Assembly (NCBI RefSeq): GCF_042680885.1
Contig: NZ_JBHUEO010000032.1
Location: 1 to 64,000 of the forward strand
Reading direction: 5' to 3'
Source: Siminovitchia sediminis
GTDB taxonomy: Bacteria > Bacillota > Bacilli > Bacillales > Bacillaceae_C
DNA: 64,000 nucleotides
The translations under genes were made by a program, and so were the position numbers. Within the stretch, counting starts at the first letter, position 1, and the number at the start of each line of letters is the position of its first letter. This document shows positions 8,989-17,457 of this stretch, piece after piece. The notes below the pieces were generated by a model that did not search any database, was not told the origin of the DNA, and was given only the letters and a program-made list of their open reading frames with translations.

Positions 8989-10464
8989 TTAAAAGCCAGG
9001 TTTCTCTCTCAGCGCGTCTGTTTTTTTCTTTACTTCTTCAATATTTCTCATCTTATTATCCCAGCATTTCTGGCTTAAATCGACCGGATATTCTTCGGGA
9101 TTTAAGATCCGGCGATATTCGTCCCACAATATGTCCAGGTTTTTCTGAGCATAAGCCTTAATTTCATCAAGTTCAGGAATCTCATAAACCAGTTTTCCAT
9201 CCACAAATATATCTTGAAGCAAATTTTTCGCCTCAAAGTTTGTAACGTATTTGCTGATAAATGTATGGACTGGATGAAACATCTTCAGCTTTTCTTCCGA
9301 TTGCGGGTCTTCATCCCATAGCGTAATGTAATCTCCCTCTGATTTATGATTTAACCGATTAATGATTCTGTAAACCTTTTTCCTGCCGGGTGTTGTAACT
9401 TTCTCTGCGTTTCCGGATATCTTAATGGTATCCTGCCATTGGCCATGTTCATCCTCAATGGCGACAATTTTATAGACAGCACCCAGAGCGGGCTGATCAT
9501 ATGCCGTAATGAGTTTGGTTCCCACACCCCACGAATCAATCTTGGCTCCCTGTGCTTTTAAATGAAAAATTGTGTATTCATCCAGATCACTTGATGCTAC
9601 AATTTTGGCATTCGGAAAACCTGCTTCATCCAGCATTTTCCTTGCCTCTTTTGATAAAAAGGCCATATCCCCGCTATCGATACGAATCCCTATGAAGTTA
9701 ATCTGATCTCCCATTTCTTTAGCCACTTGAATAGCAGCCGGTACGCCTGATCGAAGAGTATCGTACGTATCCACAAGAAAAACACAATCGCGATGGCTTT
9801 CAGCATATTTTCTAAACGCAGTATAATCATCCCGGTAAGCTTGGACAAAAGAATGCGCATGGGTTCCCGAAACCGGCATTCCAAACAACTTTCCTGCCCT
9901 TACGTTGCTCGTTGCATCAAAACCCCCGATATAGGCGGCACGAGTTCCCCATAAAGCTGCATCCATTTCCTGTGCCCTTCTGGTTCCGAATTCAAGCGCT
10001 GCCCCCTCTCCTACAACTTCTCTGATCCGAGATGCTTTAGTAGCAATTAATGTTTGGTAATTCACAATATTTAGCAGCGCAGTTTCAACGAGCTGTGCTT
10101 CTGCAAGAGGAGCTTCAATTTGCATAATGGGCTCATTGTTAAAAACAATTTCACCTTCGTGCATCGCACGAACCGTTCCGGAAAAACGCAGGTTGGCCAG
10201 GTAATCAATAAACCCGTCATCATATTCCATCTCTTTCAAATACCTGATATCACTTTCTGTAAAGCGAAGCTCGTTTAAATAATGGATCGCACGTTCCAGG
10301 CCAGCAAAAATAGCATAGCCGTTTTTAAATGGCAGCTTGCGGAAATACAGATCAAAAACCGCTTTACGGTTATGGATTCCATCTTCCCAGTATGTTTTGG
10401 CCATATTAATTTGGTACAGATCCGTATGCAGCATCAAGCTGTCATCAGGATGATAATATTTCAT
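8989..10464 (-). CDS. pncB: Nicotinate phosphoribosyltransferase
   Basis: Joins nicotinate to PRPP to make nicotinate mononucleotide in the NAD salvage (Preiss-Handler) pathway. Family signatures include LMLHTDLYQINMAKTYW at the N-terminus, EFGTRRAQ, GGFDATSNV, and VSGTHAHSFVQAY with the active-site His region. The start at MKYYHPDDS gives 491 residues and has AAGGAGTGG just upstream; the open frame extends further but overlaps pncA. It sits 14 bp behind pncA. Confidence 0.95.
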   Translation of the reverse strand: MKYYHPDDSLMLHTDLYQINMAKTYWEDGIHNRKAVFDLYFRKLPFKNGYAIFAGLERAIHYLNELRFTESDIRYLKEMEYDDGFIDYLANLRFSGTVRAMHEGEIVFNNEPIMQIEAPLAEAQLVETALLNIVNYQTLIATKASRIREVVGEGAALEFGTRRAQEMDAALWGTRAAYIGGFDATSNVRAGKLFGMPVSGTHAHSFVQAYRDDYTAFRKYAESHRDCVFLVDTYDTLRSGVPAAIQVAKEMGDQINFIGIRIDSGDMAFLSKEARKMLDEAGFPNAKIVASSDLDEYTIFHLKAQGAKIDSWGVGTKLITAYDQPALGAVYKIVAIEDEHGQWQDTIKISGNAEKVTTPGRKKVYRIINRLNHKSEGDYITLWDEDPQSEEKLKMFHPVHTFISKYVTNFEAKNLLQDIFVDGKLVYEIPELDEIKAYAQKNLDILWDEYRRILNPEEYPVDLSQKCWDNKMRNIEEVKKKTDALREKPGF

Positions 10465-10478
10465 GTCTGTTCCACTCC

Positions 10479-11030
10479 TTACTCCACGACGCGGGCACCC
10501 AATGTATTCGTAAAATGTGTCAGGGCCCAATTATGGCCCGCCTGGTTAAAGCTGGCTACTGCATCTTTATGAATAACAATTTGAAATCCCTTATTATATG
10601 CATCAACGGCAGTATGCAATACACAAATATCCGTACAAACCCCGCAGATGTGCACTTCCTCAATATTCCGTTCACGCAGTTTAATTTCCAAATCTGTTCC
10701 AGCGAATGCACTGTATCTTGTTTTATCCATATAATGTACGTTTTCGGCTTCTTTATGTTCATCATACAGCTGTTTCAAATCACCGTAGAAGTCTCTCCCG
10801 GGGGATCCCTCTATATTGTGAGGGGGGAACAGCTTTGTTTCCGGATGAAGCCTGTCACCTTCCACATGTTTATCCACCGCAAAAACCACATAATCGCCCG
10901 ATTCTAAAAATTCCTTGGTCAAACGGACAACGGCCTTTTCAATATCTTGACCGGGTTTTCCGCAAGTCAGCTTTCCATCTTCTGCTACAAAGTCATATGT
11001 ATAATCCACATTCAACAGTGCTCTTTTCAT
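10479..11030 (-). CDS. pncA: Nicotinamidase
   Basis: Hydrolyses nicotinamide to nicotinate and ammonia, feeding PncB next door. The 183-residue isochorismatase-fold protein shows the catalytic Asp region NVDYTYDFV, the Lys-containing segment MDKTRYSAFAGTDLE, and the Cys nucleophile in HICGVCTDICVLHTA. The ATG (MKRALLNVD) is preferred; a TTG three codons upstream lies too close to the G-rich site. It is the first gene of the NAD salvage operon. Confidence 0.94.
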   Translation of the reverse strand: MKRALLNVDYTYDFVAEDGKLTCGKPGQDIEKAVVRLTKEFLESGDYVVFAVDKHVEGDRLHPETKLFPPHNIEGSPGRDFYGDLKQLYDEHKEAENVHYMDKTRYSAFAGTDLEIKLRERNIEEVHICGVCTDICVLHTAVDAYNKGFQIVIHKDAVASFNQAGHNWALTHFTNTLGARVVE

Positions 11031-11054
11031 CTTGATCAAAACCCCCCATACTCT

Positions 11055-11725
11055 TTATGATAAAGAGATCTTTTGTATATGTTTTAAACCTTCTCTTTTT
11101 GCCAATTTTGACAGATCCTGACTTTCGATATATCGCCGGACATTCGAATATTCTCTAAGTGCCCATCCAATCGCTTTCTGAATAAAAAATTCATCTATGT
11201 GTTTTATCCTGTCAATGATTAAAAATAACCGCGCTTCATCCGTTTTGTCCTTGTATTTCAACTGGAAAAGAAGCATCGTCCGCTCGAGCCACATATTTCC
11301 GGAAGTCAACCATCTTTCCCCGCGGTTATCAGCACATTCCGGATATTTATAATAGATCTTTCCTGCTGCATGTGAGGCAAGAGCGTCTACAGTATCCCAC
11401 CACGATTTAGTGACAATGAGGTATTCAATCAAGTCCAGGTGGCCTGTACAAAGATTATCCTTCTTTTTTACGAGAAAGTCGACCGCTATGTACTGGTATT
11501 CCCTTTCGGGGAGTTTCCATAAAGCCAATACATAAGGCTGGAAATCTTCTAGTTTACAGAGCCGTTGATAAACTGGCTCGACAACTTTCTTTGTTCCGGC
11601 GCTTGAATGCCCAGAAAAGAGAATTGGTGAACCATGTACTTTTTCATAGCAGCAGCCTTTTCCTTATGACGATAGTGATCCAGGTCGTGTTGAAAGGCTG
11701 CAATAAACAGCTGTGTGTCCATCAT
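11055..11725 (-). pseudogene. DNA alkylation repair protein (AlkD-like), frameshifted
   Basis: Two minus-strand frames together encode one HEAT-like AlkD-family protein. The N-terminal part (MMDTQLFIAAF... FLGIQAPEQRKLSSQF) ends at a stop near 11549. The second part carries the continuation (LALWKLPEREYQYIAVDFLV ... IQKAIGWALREYSNVRRYI) in another frame and runs to 11055. One inserted base between about 11560 and 11585 would restore a protein of about 223 residues, the family length. The start has GAGGAAAGGG upstream. Two other genes in the window have the same kind of single-base break, so this may be a sequencing indel rather than a true pseudogene. Confidence 0.75.
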
Positions 11726-11739
11726 CCCTTTCCTCTTCC

Positions 11740-12054
11740 TTACTCCAGGACTTTCAAACCTGCAGCTCCCGCAATGATGCACGATAGAAATAACATTCGT
11801 TTCCACCCTGCAGACTCTTTAAAAAACAAAATACCCACCAATACGGCACCGGCTGCACCAAGACCAGTCCATATGGCATAGGCTGTCCCCAGCTGAATGT
11901 CCCTCATTGCCAGAGACAGAAAATAAAAGCCAAACCCAAAACTAAGAGTCATCATGAAAAGCCAGAAGTACGATTTTTTTTGATTATACAGGTTAATCAT
12001 CATGACACCAAAAATTTCTCCTAAACTGGCAATAACCAAGAAAAACCAAGCCAA
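11740..12054 (-). CDS. SMR-family exporter subunit (YkkD-like)
   Basis: A small multidrug resistance protein of 104 residues and four membrane helices. The family pattern is visible as IASLGEIFGVMMINLYN in helix 1, with the conserved membrane Glu, and GTAYAIWTGLGAAGAVLVGILFF. Its sequence is closer to B. subtilis YkkD than to YkkC. It starts one base after the stop of the other SMR gene, so the two probably form a heterodimer. Members export quaternary amines or guanidinium; the substrate cannot be told from sequence. Confidence 0.85.
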   Translation of the reverse strand: MAWFFLVIASLGEIFGVMMINLYNQKKSYFWLFMMTLSFGFGFYFLSLAMRDIQLGTAYAIWTGLGAAGAVLVGILFFKESAGWKRMLFLSCIIAGAAGLKVLE

Positions 12055-12055
12055 T

Positions 12056-12406
12056 TTATTCTCCCCCTACAGCTGACTTTGCTTTTTCTTCCGGTTGGCT
12101 GTCCGTCGTAATTTTGATCCCTGCAACACCAATAATAATGAGAGCGATAAACACCACTTTAAAAACGGACAAGTCAGCCCCAAAAAATAAAAAGTCCACC
12201 AATACAATCGCTGCTGCACCGGACCCCGTAAAAACTGCATACACCGTACCCGATGGGATTTTTTCACAGGCTTTGATAATAAAAAAGAAACTAAAAATAA
12301 TGGCTGTAATGGTACCGATCCACTGGGGCACTGAATTCGAATATTTCAGCCCGATAACCCAGAAGACTTCTACAATTGCTGCTAAAAGTACATATATCCA
12401 GGCCAT
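12056..12406 (-). CDS. SMR-family exporter subunit (YkkC-like)
   Basis: A four-helix SMR protein of 116 residues with the conserved membrane Glu in LLAAIVEVFWVIGLKYS and GTVYAVFTGSGAAAIVLVDFLFF, close to B. subtilis YkkC. The ATG (MAWIYV) has GAGGTG upstream; a GTG at 12415 is less likely. It pairs with the YkkD-like gene directly downstream. I find no guanidine-I aptamer in the upstream 180 bases, so the link to guanidine export that holds for some YkkCD pairs has no support here. Confidence 0.85.
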   Translation of the reverse strand: MAWIYVLLAAIVEVFWVIGLKYSNSVPQWIGTITAIIFSFFFIIKACEKIPSGTVYAVFTGSGAAAIVLVDFLFFGADLSVFKVVFIALIIIGVAGIKITTDSQPEEKAKSAVGGE

Positions 12407-12556
12407 GGTCTTCACCTCACATCGATGCTTATGAACTTATTCTATCACAGAAGAACAAGATGTGGCGGCTGCAAAAACAGGGAAGAAACTGGATAAAAAA
12501 GATGGTGGGCGATAGTTGACGCGGAAAAGAAGAACTGGTAAAATGAGGAAGTTTTC

Positions 12557-12598
12557 AAAAAATTGATTGAGCAACAAAAAACATGCCCAATCAATTTA
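12557..12598 (-). terminator. Terminator after the histidine kinase
   Basis: On the minus strand AAATTGATTGGGCA and TGCTCAATCAATTT form a 14-bp stem ending in TTTTTTG, starting at the kinase stop codon. Confidence 0.8.
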
Positions 12599-13695
12599 TT
12601 AATCATGATGGTTTGTCTCCGCGAAACCGGTTGATTTGGCTAATCGTATTTCTACGGTTGTCCCTTTTCCAAGCTCACTTTCAAACTGGATGGTACCGTG
12701 ATGATTTTTAATAATCTGCCGGCTGATCATAATGCCGAGACCGGTTCCATTTTCTTTATTTGAATAAATGGGTATCCCCAGCCATAACATTTTTTCGGGA
12801 GTCATGCCTTTTCCGTCATCTTTGATCTTGACAGACAGAAACCTATCTTCGGATTCTTCAATAGAATAAAAATACTTCCATTTTTATACACGGCTTGAAC
12901 AGCATTCTTTATTAAATGGAAGAAAGCCAACTTTAATTGTGCAGGCGACCCATGTACCATGGGAAGTTCCGTTTCGCAATTCACAAAAATATGGACATTT
13001 TTTTCTAACATTTCCGGATTGATTGTTTGGATAGTATATAATGCGTCACTTACTATATCTCGAACATCTGTATAATGAAAATCAAATTTGGGGTCAGGAT
13101 CTGTAAGCACAATAAATTCATTGATGATCGAGTCAATTTTTTCAGTCTCCTGCAGAATCATTTCATAATAGGGATTCGATTGCTCCTGACTACTTAAAAG
13201 CTGAAGAAAGCCTTTTATCGTTGTCAGAGGGTTTCTAATTTCGTGGGCGAATGCAGCAGCAATTTGGGAAATAAAGTCCATCTGGCTAGATCGGGAGCCC
13301 TTTTTCCCCCTAGTTTTCCAATATGTGATATCGGTAGTAAAACTCAATTTTCTGGTTATATTTCCATTTTGATCCCTAACAGGAATGAAGATTGTCCTGA
13401 ACCATCTTTCCTGATCCCCTTTTATTCTGTACTCCCATTCTGATGATTCAGGGGAATAAGCCATTTGAATCAGCTTGTCTGCATCTTCCGGATAGACTTT
13501 ACTTCGAACCGCAGAAATGTCGTTGAATACATCCTCCACATCAAGGTCCTCCCAAAGATCATGGAAGGATGAACTGAGATAAAGAATTTTTTTATTCTTA
13601 ATATCAAACAGACAAACTATTTCATTGGTTTGGTCAAACATGTCCAGATCCATACCTGAATCTGAATAAATATGGCACTTTTGTTCTTTTTCCAC
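12599..13695 (-). pseudogene. PAS-domain histidine kinase (sporulation-kinase type), frameshifted
   Basis: The first frame (13695 down to 12802) holds a PAS domain (residues about 15-130), the phosphoacceptor H box AFAHEIRNPLTTIKGFLQLL and the ATPase N box LIKNAVQAV. It then drifts into nonsense. The second frame carries the missing G1 box KIKDDGKGM and G2 box NGTGLGI and ends at 12599. Adding one base at the A-run 12868-12872 joins them into about 365 residues. The GTG start has AAGGGGGAA upstream. No response regulator is adjacent, as for orphan phosphorelay kinases such as KinA/KinE. Gene decay or a homopolymer error are both possible. Confidence 0.8.
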
Positions 13696-13867
13696 GAATT
13701 TTCAATTCCCCCTTATGATTACCAACACTTATACATATATTAACAAAAAGAAAAGTAGAAATTAACAAAAAATCCTTCACTAATAGGTAAAAAGAAGGAA
13801 CTATTTTAAAAAAGACAAATTTTAATAAAAGTACTCCTCATAGTTACTCTTTTATCCGCCTTAATTA

Positions 13868-13904
13868 AGGAAAAGACGCAATACAACAGTTGCGCCTTTT
13901 TCCT
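13868..13904. terminator. Terminator-like hairpin in the kinase-amidohydrolase gap
   Basis: AGGAAAAGACGCAA and TTGCGCCTTTTTCCT can pair over 14 or 15 bases. The stem is T/A-rich on both flanks, so it could end transcription from either side. The nearest upstream minus-strand gene stops 300 bases away. Confidence 0.55.
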
Positions 13905-14200
13905 ATTTGATTTAACGCTGATTGGTATGATTTGGATGAATCCTGTTCTTCCGAAAACAGTTGCAGCCATTGAATTATTATATCCCTGCAGCTAACCACC
14001 TGACGGCTTTAGAGAACACTCCAGTGGCCGTTAACCTGCCAATGGTCCTTCGAGAGAACTTTGCCCTAAATAAGCATCCTTGGTCTCCTTCCGAACACCG
14101 TCTTTTAAGACCGGCTGCCTATTATTGCTTTATGATTTAATTCAACTCGGCAGCGAGCTGCGCCCACTTTTGTTCCTGCACCCCACATCCATTCCAATCC
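13905..14200. other. Non-coding gap, possibly a gene remnant
   Basis: I see no supported gene here. The plus strand has a short hydrophobic frame near 13912-13995 (LIGMIWMNPVLPKTVAAIEL) that stops after about 28 codons and has no ribosome binding site. It could be debris of a membrane protein gene, but this is weak. Confidence 0.3.
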
Positions 14201-15373
14201 TTAACGATCGAACACATATTGAATTAAAATTTTAGATCCAATTGGAATGACTTCCTCATTAAACTGAAATTTCGGGTGGTGCAAATCAAAGTTTTCTCCT
14301 TTTTCATCACGCACACCCAATCTAAAATAGCAGCTTGGCACCTTTTCTGCAAAAAAACCGAAATCATCAGATCCCATGGAGACACTGTCCAATTCCAGTA
14401 CATTTTTCTTGCCAATCATGGCCCAGGCGGCTTTATTTATTTTCTCTGTGGTATCCGGGTCATTGATGACGGCCGGCAATCCTTCCCTATAATCTACTGC
14501 AGCTTCTCCACCAAAGTCTTTTGCAATATTTTTTACGAAGACAGGGAATTCTTTCCTCAATTTTTCCCTCGTCTCGGATGAAATGGACCTTATCGTCCCC
14601 TCTAAAATAACCTGGTCGGCAATAACGTTTTTTGCCTTTCCGCCATGCATTTTTCCGACATGTATAACTAAGGGATCAACAGGATCTTTCCATTCCGTTG
14701 TGTAGTACTCTATCGCATCTACGATCTTTGAACCAATGGTAATGGTATCAATGCCTTCATGCGGCCTTGCAGCATGTCCACTTTTTCCCTTTACTTCAAT
14801 TTTAAAATCATCTGATGCAGCGGTCACTGCTCCGGTCTTAGTGCCGATAGTTCCTTCGGGTATCTTTGGCCACAGATGCAACGCAACCATATTGTTTATT
14901 TCCGGCTGGGATAATACGCCAGCTTTGATCATTTTTTCGGCTGCTCCCAGTGCTTCTTCACCGGGCTGAAAAATACACCGCACCATCCCTTTTAGCTGAG
15001 ATTTATATTTCCATATATGATAAACGGCCCCAAGCAGAATAGTTGTATGGCCATCATGTCCACACGCATGCATGACACCTTTATTCCTTGAGGCAAAATC
15101 GAGTCCGCTCTCCTCTCTGATTGGCAAAGCATCAATATCTGCACGAAGAGCAATGTTCGGTCCGTCGCCCGCTTCTCCCGTTATATCAACGACAACTCCA
15201 GTTTCACACACAACTTTAAAAGGAATACCCCATTGATTCAGCCAATCCTGAATATACAGGCTGGTTTGGTGCTCTTTAAATGATAATTCCGGATATTGAT
15301 GGAGGTGTTTCCGAATTGAAAACAACTTCTCCGTTACACTGTCATCCCATTTCCAGAAAGTCTTGGTTTCCAT
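14201..15373 (-). CDS. M20D-family amidohydrolase (hippurate/N-acyl-amino-acid hydrolase type)
   Basis: A cytoplasmic metal-dependent amidohydrolase of about 390 residues. It has the motif HLHQYPELSFKE, the metal-site segments ALRADIDALPI and GVMHACGHDGHT, the FQPGEEALGAAEKMI segment with catalytic Glu, and the dimerisation-domain His in GKSGHAARPHEG. The ATG (METKTFW) has GGAGGGAG upstream. It follows the glaH terminator, so it is probably transcribed alone. The family cleaves N-acyl or benzoyl amino acids, N-acetyl-diaminopimelate or IAA conjugates; which applies here is unknown. Confidence 0.88.
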   Translation of the reverse strand: METKTFWKWDDSVTEKLFSIRKHLHQYPELSFKEHQTSLYIQDWLNQWGIPFKVVCETGVVVDITGEAGDGPNIALRADIDALPIREESGLDFASRNKGVMHACGHDGHTTILLGAVYHIWKYKSQLKGMVRCIFQPGEEALGAAEKMIKAGVLSQPEINNMVALHLWPKIPEGTIGTKTGAVTAASDDFKIEVKGKSGHAARPHEGIDTITIGSKIVDAIEYYTTEWKDPVDPLVIHVGKMHGGKAKNVIADQVILEGTIRSISSETREKLRKEFPVFVKNIAKDFGGEAAVDYREGLPAVINDPDTTEKINKAAWAMIGKKNVLELDSVSMGSDDFGFFAEKVPSCYFRLGVRDEKGENFDLHHPKFQFNEEVIPIGSKILIQYVFDR

Positions 15374-15426
15374 AGTGCCACTCCCTCCATTTTGCTGTTC
15401 CGTTCTTTTCCTTTTCCACAAACGAA

Positions 15427-15455
15427 TAAAAAAAAACGCACCTGAAACAGGTGCG
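15427..15455 (-). terminator. Terminator after glaH
   Basis: On the minus strand CGCACCTG, TTT and CAGGTGCG form an eight-pair stem followed by nine T residues, about 45 bases past the glaH stop. Confidence 0.9.
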
Positions 15456-15501
15456 AAAAATGAAGGTAGAGGTTTTTAACAATGAGTAAACAAGTCAATG
15501 A

Positions 15502-16434
15502 TTATTGAACGAAACGGCCGCGTTGACGCATTAATTCACGGTTCAATTTAGGGTCCTTCTCGAACGCTGCACGTCCATGCATCCAGAACAAGTTGTTAAG
15601 AACAACAAGGTCTCCAACCGGAAGCTCTAACTCTATAACACTTTCGTCAGATTCCAGGGATGCGGAAAGATCTTCCAGGTATTTAGCCTGTTCAATCGTT
15701 TCGGGGTAAACGAATTGGTCAATAAAGCAGATGCATGGCTTGTCATTCACGTTAAAGAAAGTAGCACGATCTACAGTTTGAGTAACATTTTTACTTGGTG
15801 GTGCAATATATGTGAACTTATGCTGTCCAAGCGGGTTGTTCGCAAACTTGTCAAGCTCTTTCCAGTCATCCAGGTGAAGAAGTCTGGATTCGCCGCCCAC
15901 AGCATTTTCTTCAACCATTTTCATCATGAGCAGCCAGTCTGTTGGCTCATCAACAAATGTTCCATCTGTGTGCAATGTGAACAGACGGTAAGCCTGACGA
16001 AGGTAAGAGTCACTATTGTCAGTGTCTTTTACTGTAAAGCGCGCATAGTATTTACCTGACATCGCGTCAAAGTTTGGAATACCTACCAAGTGGGAGATTG
16101 CTGTACCGAAGATAACAAATTCGTCTGTATCTTCTGTTACGCCTTCCAGCCCAAGTGTGAAACCGCCGGATTCACGGTCATGTACAATGGCTCTGAGAGT
16201 TTCGCCCAGATCCTCACCTACAAAATCTTGCAGAAGGGAAGCAACAATGTGACGCTGATATGGTGTATACTCAAGGCTTTGAACAATGATGTTTTTCTCT
16301 TCAACAGCTGCCAAGAACTTAGCAACTGCTTCTTTGTCGATTTCGATGTGATAAAGACGATTGGATTGCGGATGCGGCTTTACTTCGTAAGCCTTGCCAG
16401 TTTTAATAAACTTCAATTCTTGTGTCGTGCTCAT
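15502..16434 (-). CDS. glaH: Glutarate 2-hydroxylase (CsiD/GlaH), Fe(II)/2-oxoglutarate dioxygenase
   Basis: Hydroxylates glutarate to L-2-hydroxyglutarate using O2 and 2-oxoglutarate, giving succinate and CO2. The 310-residue protein is full length for CsiD. The iron triad is visible as HTD in LFTLHTDGTF (His155, Asp157) and the distal His in FWMHGRAAF (His286), with the 2-oxoglutarate-binding Arg in RELMRQRGRF. The site AGGAGG lies eight bases before the ATG. It has its own promoter and a leader of about 265 nt containing a terminator. The enzyme that consumes its product, lhgO, is the next metabolic gene upstream. CsiD is best known from Proteobacteria. Confidence 0.9.
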   Translation of the reverse strand: MSTTQELKFIKTGKAYEVKPHPQSNRLYHIEIDKEAVAKFLAAVEEKNIIVQSLEYTPYQRHIVASLLQDFVGEDLGETLRAIVHDRESGGFTLGLEGVTEDTDEFVIFGTAISHLVGIPNFDAMSGKYYARFTVKDTDNSDSYLRQAYRLFTLHTDGTFVDEPTDWLLMMKMVEENAVGGESRLLHLDDWKELDKFANNPLGQHKFTYIAPPSKNVTQTVDRATFFNVNDKPCICFIDQFVYPETIEQAKYLEDLSASLESDESVIELELPVGDLVVLNNLFWMHGRAAFEKDPKLNRELMRQRGRFVQ

Positions 16435-16699
16435 TAGAGATTCCTCCTAATAGATAATTAGTTTTTTAATTGGAGAATACAGAACATATAAAAAGCCAGT
16501 TGCCGACGCAACTACTCCTAAAAAGGCATAGTTTATGCGTTCGAGCAACTGGCTTATATTCACTTCACCGCTCTATGGAAGTAGAGTCACAGTGAATATT
16601 GCAGTCTGCATTTATTGTTCTTGATCTCCGTATAATCTATCACTATTCACGATTTTGAAAAGGCATTTTTCAAAAGGTGAATATGTTTGAATTGCTGTT
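16435..16699 (-). promoter_or_regulatory. Structured 5' leader of glaH (candidate attenuator)
   Basis: Between the promoter and glaH lies a leader of about 265 nt that can fold into three hairpins. Hairpin A (16644-16683) pairs TATTCAC with GTGAATA around a TTTTGAAAA/TTTTCAAAA inner stem. Hairpin B (16556-16599) pairs ATATTCACT with AGTGAATAT around CTCTA/TAGAG. The third is the terminator (16495-16553). Because A and B use the same arm sequence, the 3' arm of A can pair instead with the 5' arm of B. I recognise no known riboswitch core (lysine, glycine, T-box and others checked by eye). The regulatory role is inferred. Confidence 0.55.
16487..16553 (-). terminator. Terminator inside the glaH leader
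   Basis: On the minus strand GCCAGTTGC and GCAACTGGC form a perfect nine-pair stem, with an inner AACGCA/TGCGT helix, followed by TTTTTATA. It lies about 60 bases upstream of glaH, where it would cut off transcription unless antiterminated. Confidence 0.82.
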
Positions 16700-16705
16700 A
16701 ATTAC

Positions 16706-16734
16706 ATACTATCATTCCGTTTTTAAGATGTCAA
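16706..16734 (-). promoter_or_regulatory. glaH promoter
   Basis: On the minus strand TTGACA, a 17-bp spacer and TAGTAT. The -35 is perfect and the -10 matches four of six. A GTGAATATGTTT motif sits just downstream at 16677-16693. Confidence 0.65.
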
Positions 16735-16739
16735 CAATT

Positions 16740-17040
16740 TTTCACATTTTTTCTTGGCTATGGTCATCAAACAATGGCATTGAACCTGTCGGCCCCACAA
16801 AAAAACGGTGACATAACTGCGGGTATGTTTTTCATTGATGATCAATCGTTTTTTAAATGTCGTTTTGTATTATAGGACATTTTTTGGAACCTGCGCTTTT
16901 TAAACACCCCCTTATAAAACCATTTCAACTTAGACACGTTCCCGCCAATTTCAAATTGGGTGCGTGCTGCATCTTACAATAACTTAACTTTAGAAACAAA
17001 ATGATGCTTGCAGTTTCGTTAAACTCATTTTATATGTACA
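16740..17040. other. Intergenic stretch upstream of the glaH promoter
   Basis: About 300 bases between the glaH promoter and the terminator of the DUF3870 gene. I see no credible gene, RNA or repeat here. Confidence 0.5.
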
Positions 17041-17080
17041 CAAAGAGATCCTTCCGGGACCAACTGTATCCGGAAGGATC
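17041..17080 (-). terminator. Terminator after the GntR-lhgO-DUF3870 operon
   Basis: On the minus strand GATCCTTCCGG and CCGGAAGGATC form an eleven-pair stem followed by TCTTTG, 25 bases past the DUF3870 stop. Confidence 0.8.
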
Positions 17081-17105
17081 TTATCATCAGATCATTTTCA
17101 TAAGC

Positions 17106-17435
17106 CTATTTTTCAGCTGCCATCACCTGTTTATAATGGAGATCCAAATCCTTCATGGCAGCAATAAGTGCATTGGTAGCTTTGCCTTTGTAATACGCCT
17201 GGATCGCTTCAATCTGTTCATCGATCCCATCCCTCAAACTTGTACCCCTTAAAAGTCTTCCAATAAAATCACTGCCGTGTTCTGTGGCAAGAGTAGCAGA
17301 AGCTTTCAAAATCACCCCGTACTTGACATCAACTTCAGCTGTAATTGTTAAGGTCTCATACACGCTTTTGGCAGCCATTCCCTGCGGCAGGCGCGCATGG
17401 CCGGCTATAAACATCGTTTTGGCGTTAAACTCCAT
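17106..17435 (-). CDS. DUF3870 domain protein
   Basis: A soluble 109-residue protein that matches DUF3870 (my recognition by pattern): an N-terminal FIAGHARLPQG segment, a middle VDVKYGVILKASATLATEHGS segment, and LRGTSLRDGIDEQIEAIQAYYKGKATNALIAA towards the end. The site AAAGGAG precedes the ATG. It lies 22 bp behind lhgO and ahead of a terminator, so it is the last gene of the GntR-lhgO operon. Its function is unknown; placement suggests an accessory role in L-2-hydroxyglutarate or acyl-acid metabolism. Confidence 0.8.
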   Translation of the reverse strand: MEFNAKTMFIAGHARLPQGMAAKSVYETLTITAEVDVKYGVILKASATLATEHGSDFIGRLLRGTSLRDGIDEQIEAIQAYYKGKATNALIAAMKDLDLHYKQVMAAEK

Positions 17436-17457
17436 GGATATAGTCTCCTTTTTCCAA

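Noticed and set aside
12407..12598. Guanidine-I (ykkC) riboswitch upstream of the SMR pair
   Set aside because: The pair resembles YkkCD, but the upstream 180 bases lack the conserved ykkC core, and most of that space is the kinase terminator.
13905..14000. Short plus-strand membrane-like frame
   Set aside because: Fewer than 30 codons, no start signals; noted only as possible debris.
16435..16699. Lysine riboswitch or T-box in the glaH leader
   Set aside because: Glutarate derives from lysine, so I looked for the L-box core and the T-box AGGGTGG-ACCGCG block. Neither is present. The leader is listed as unclassified instead.
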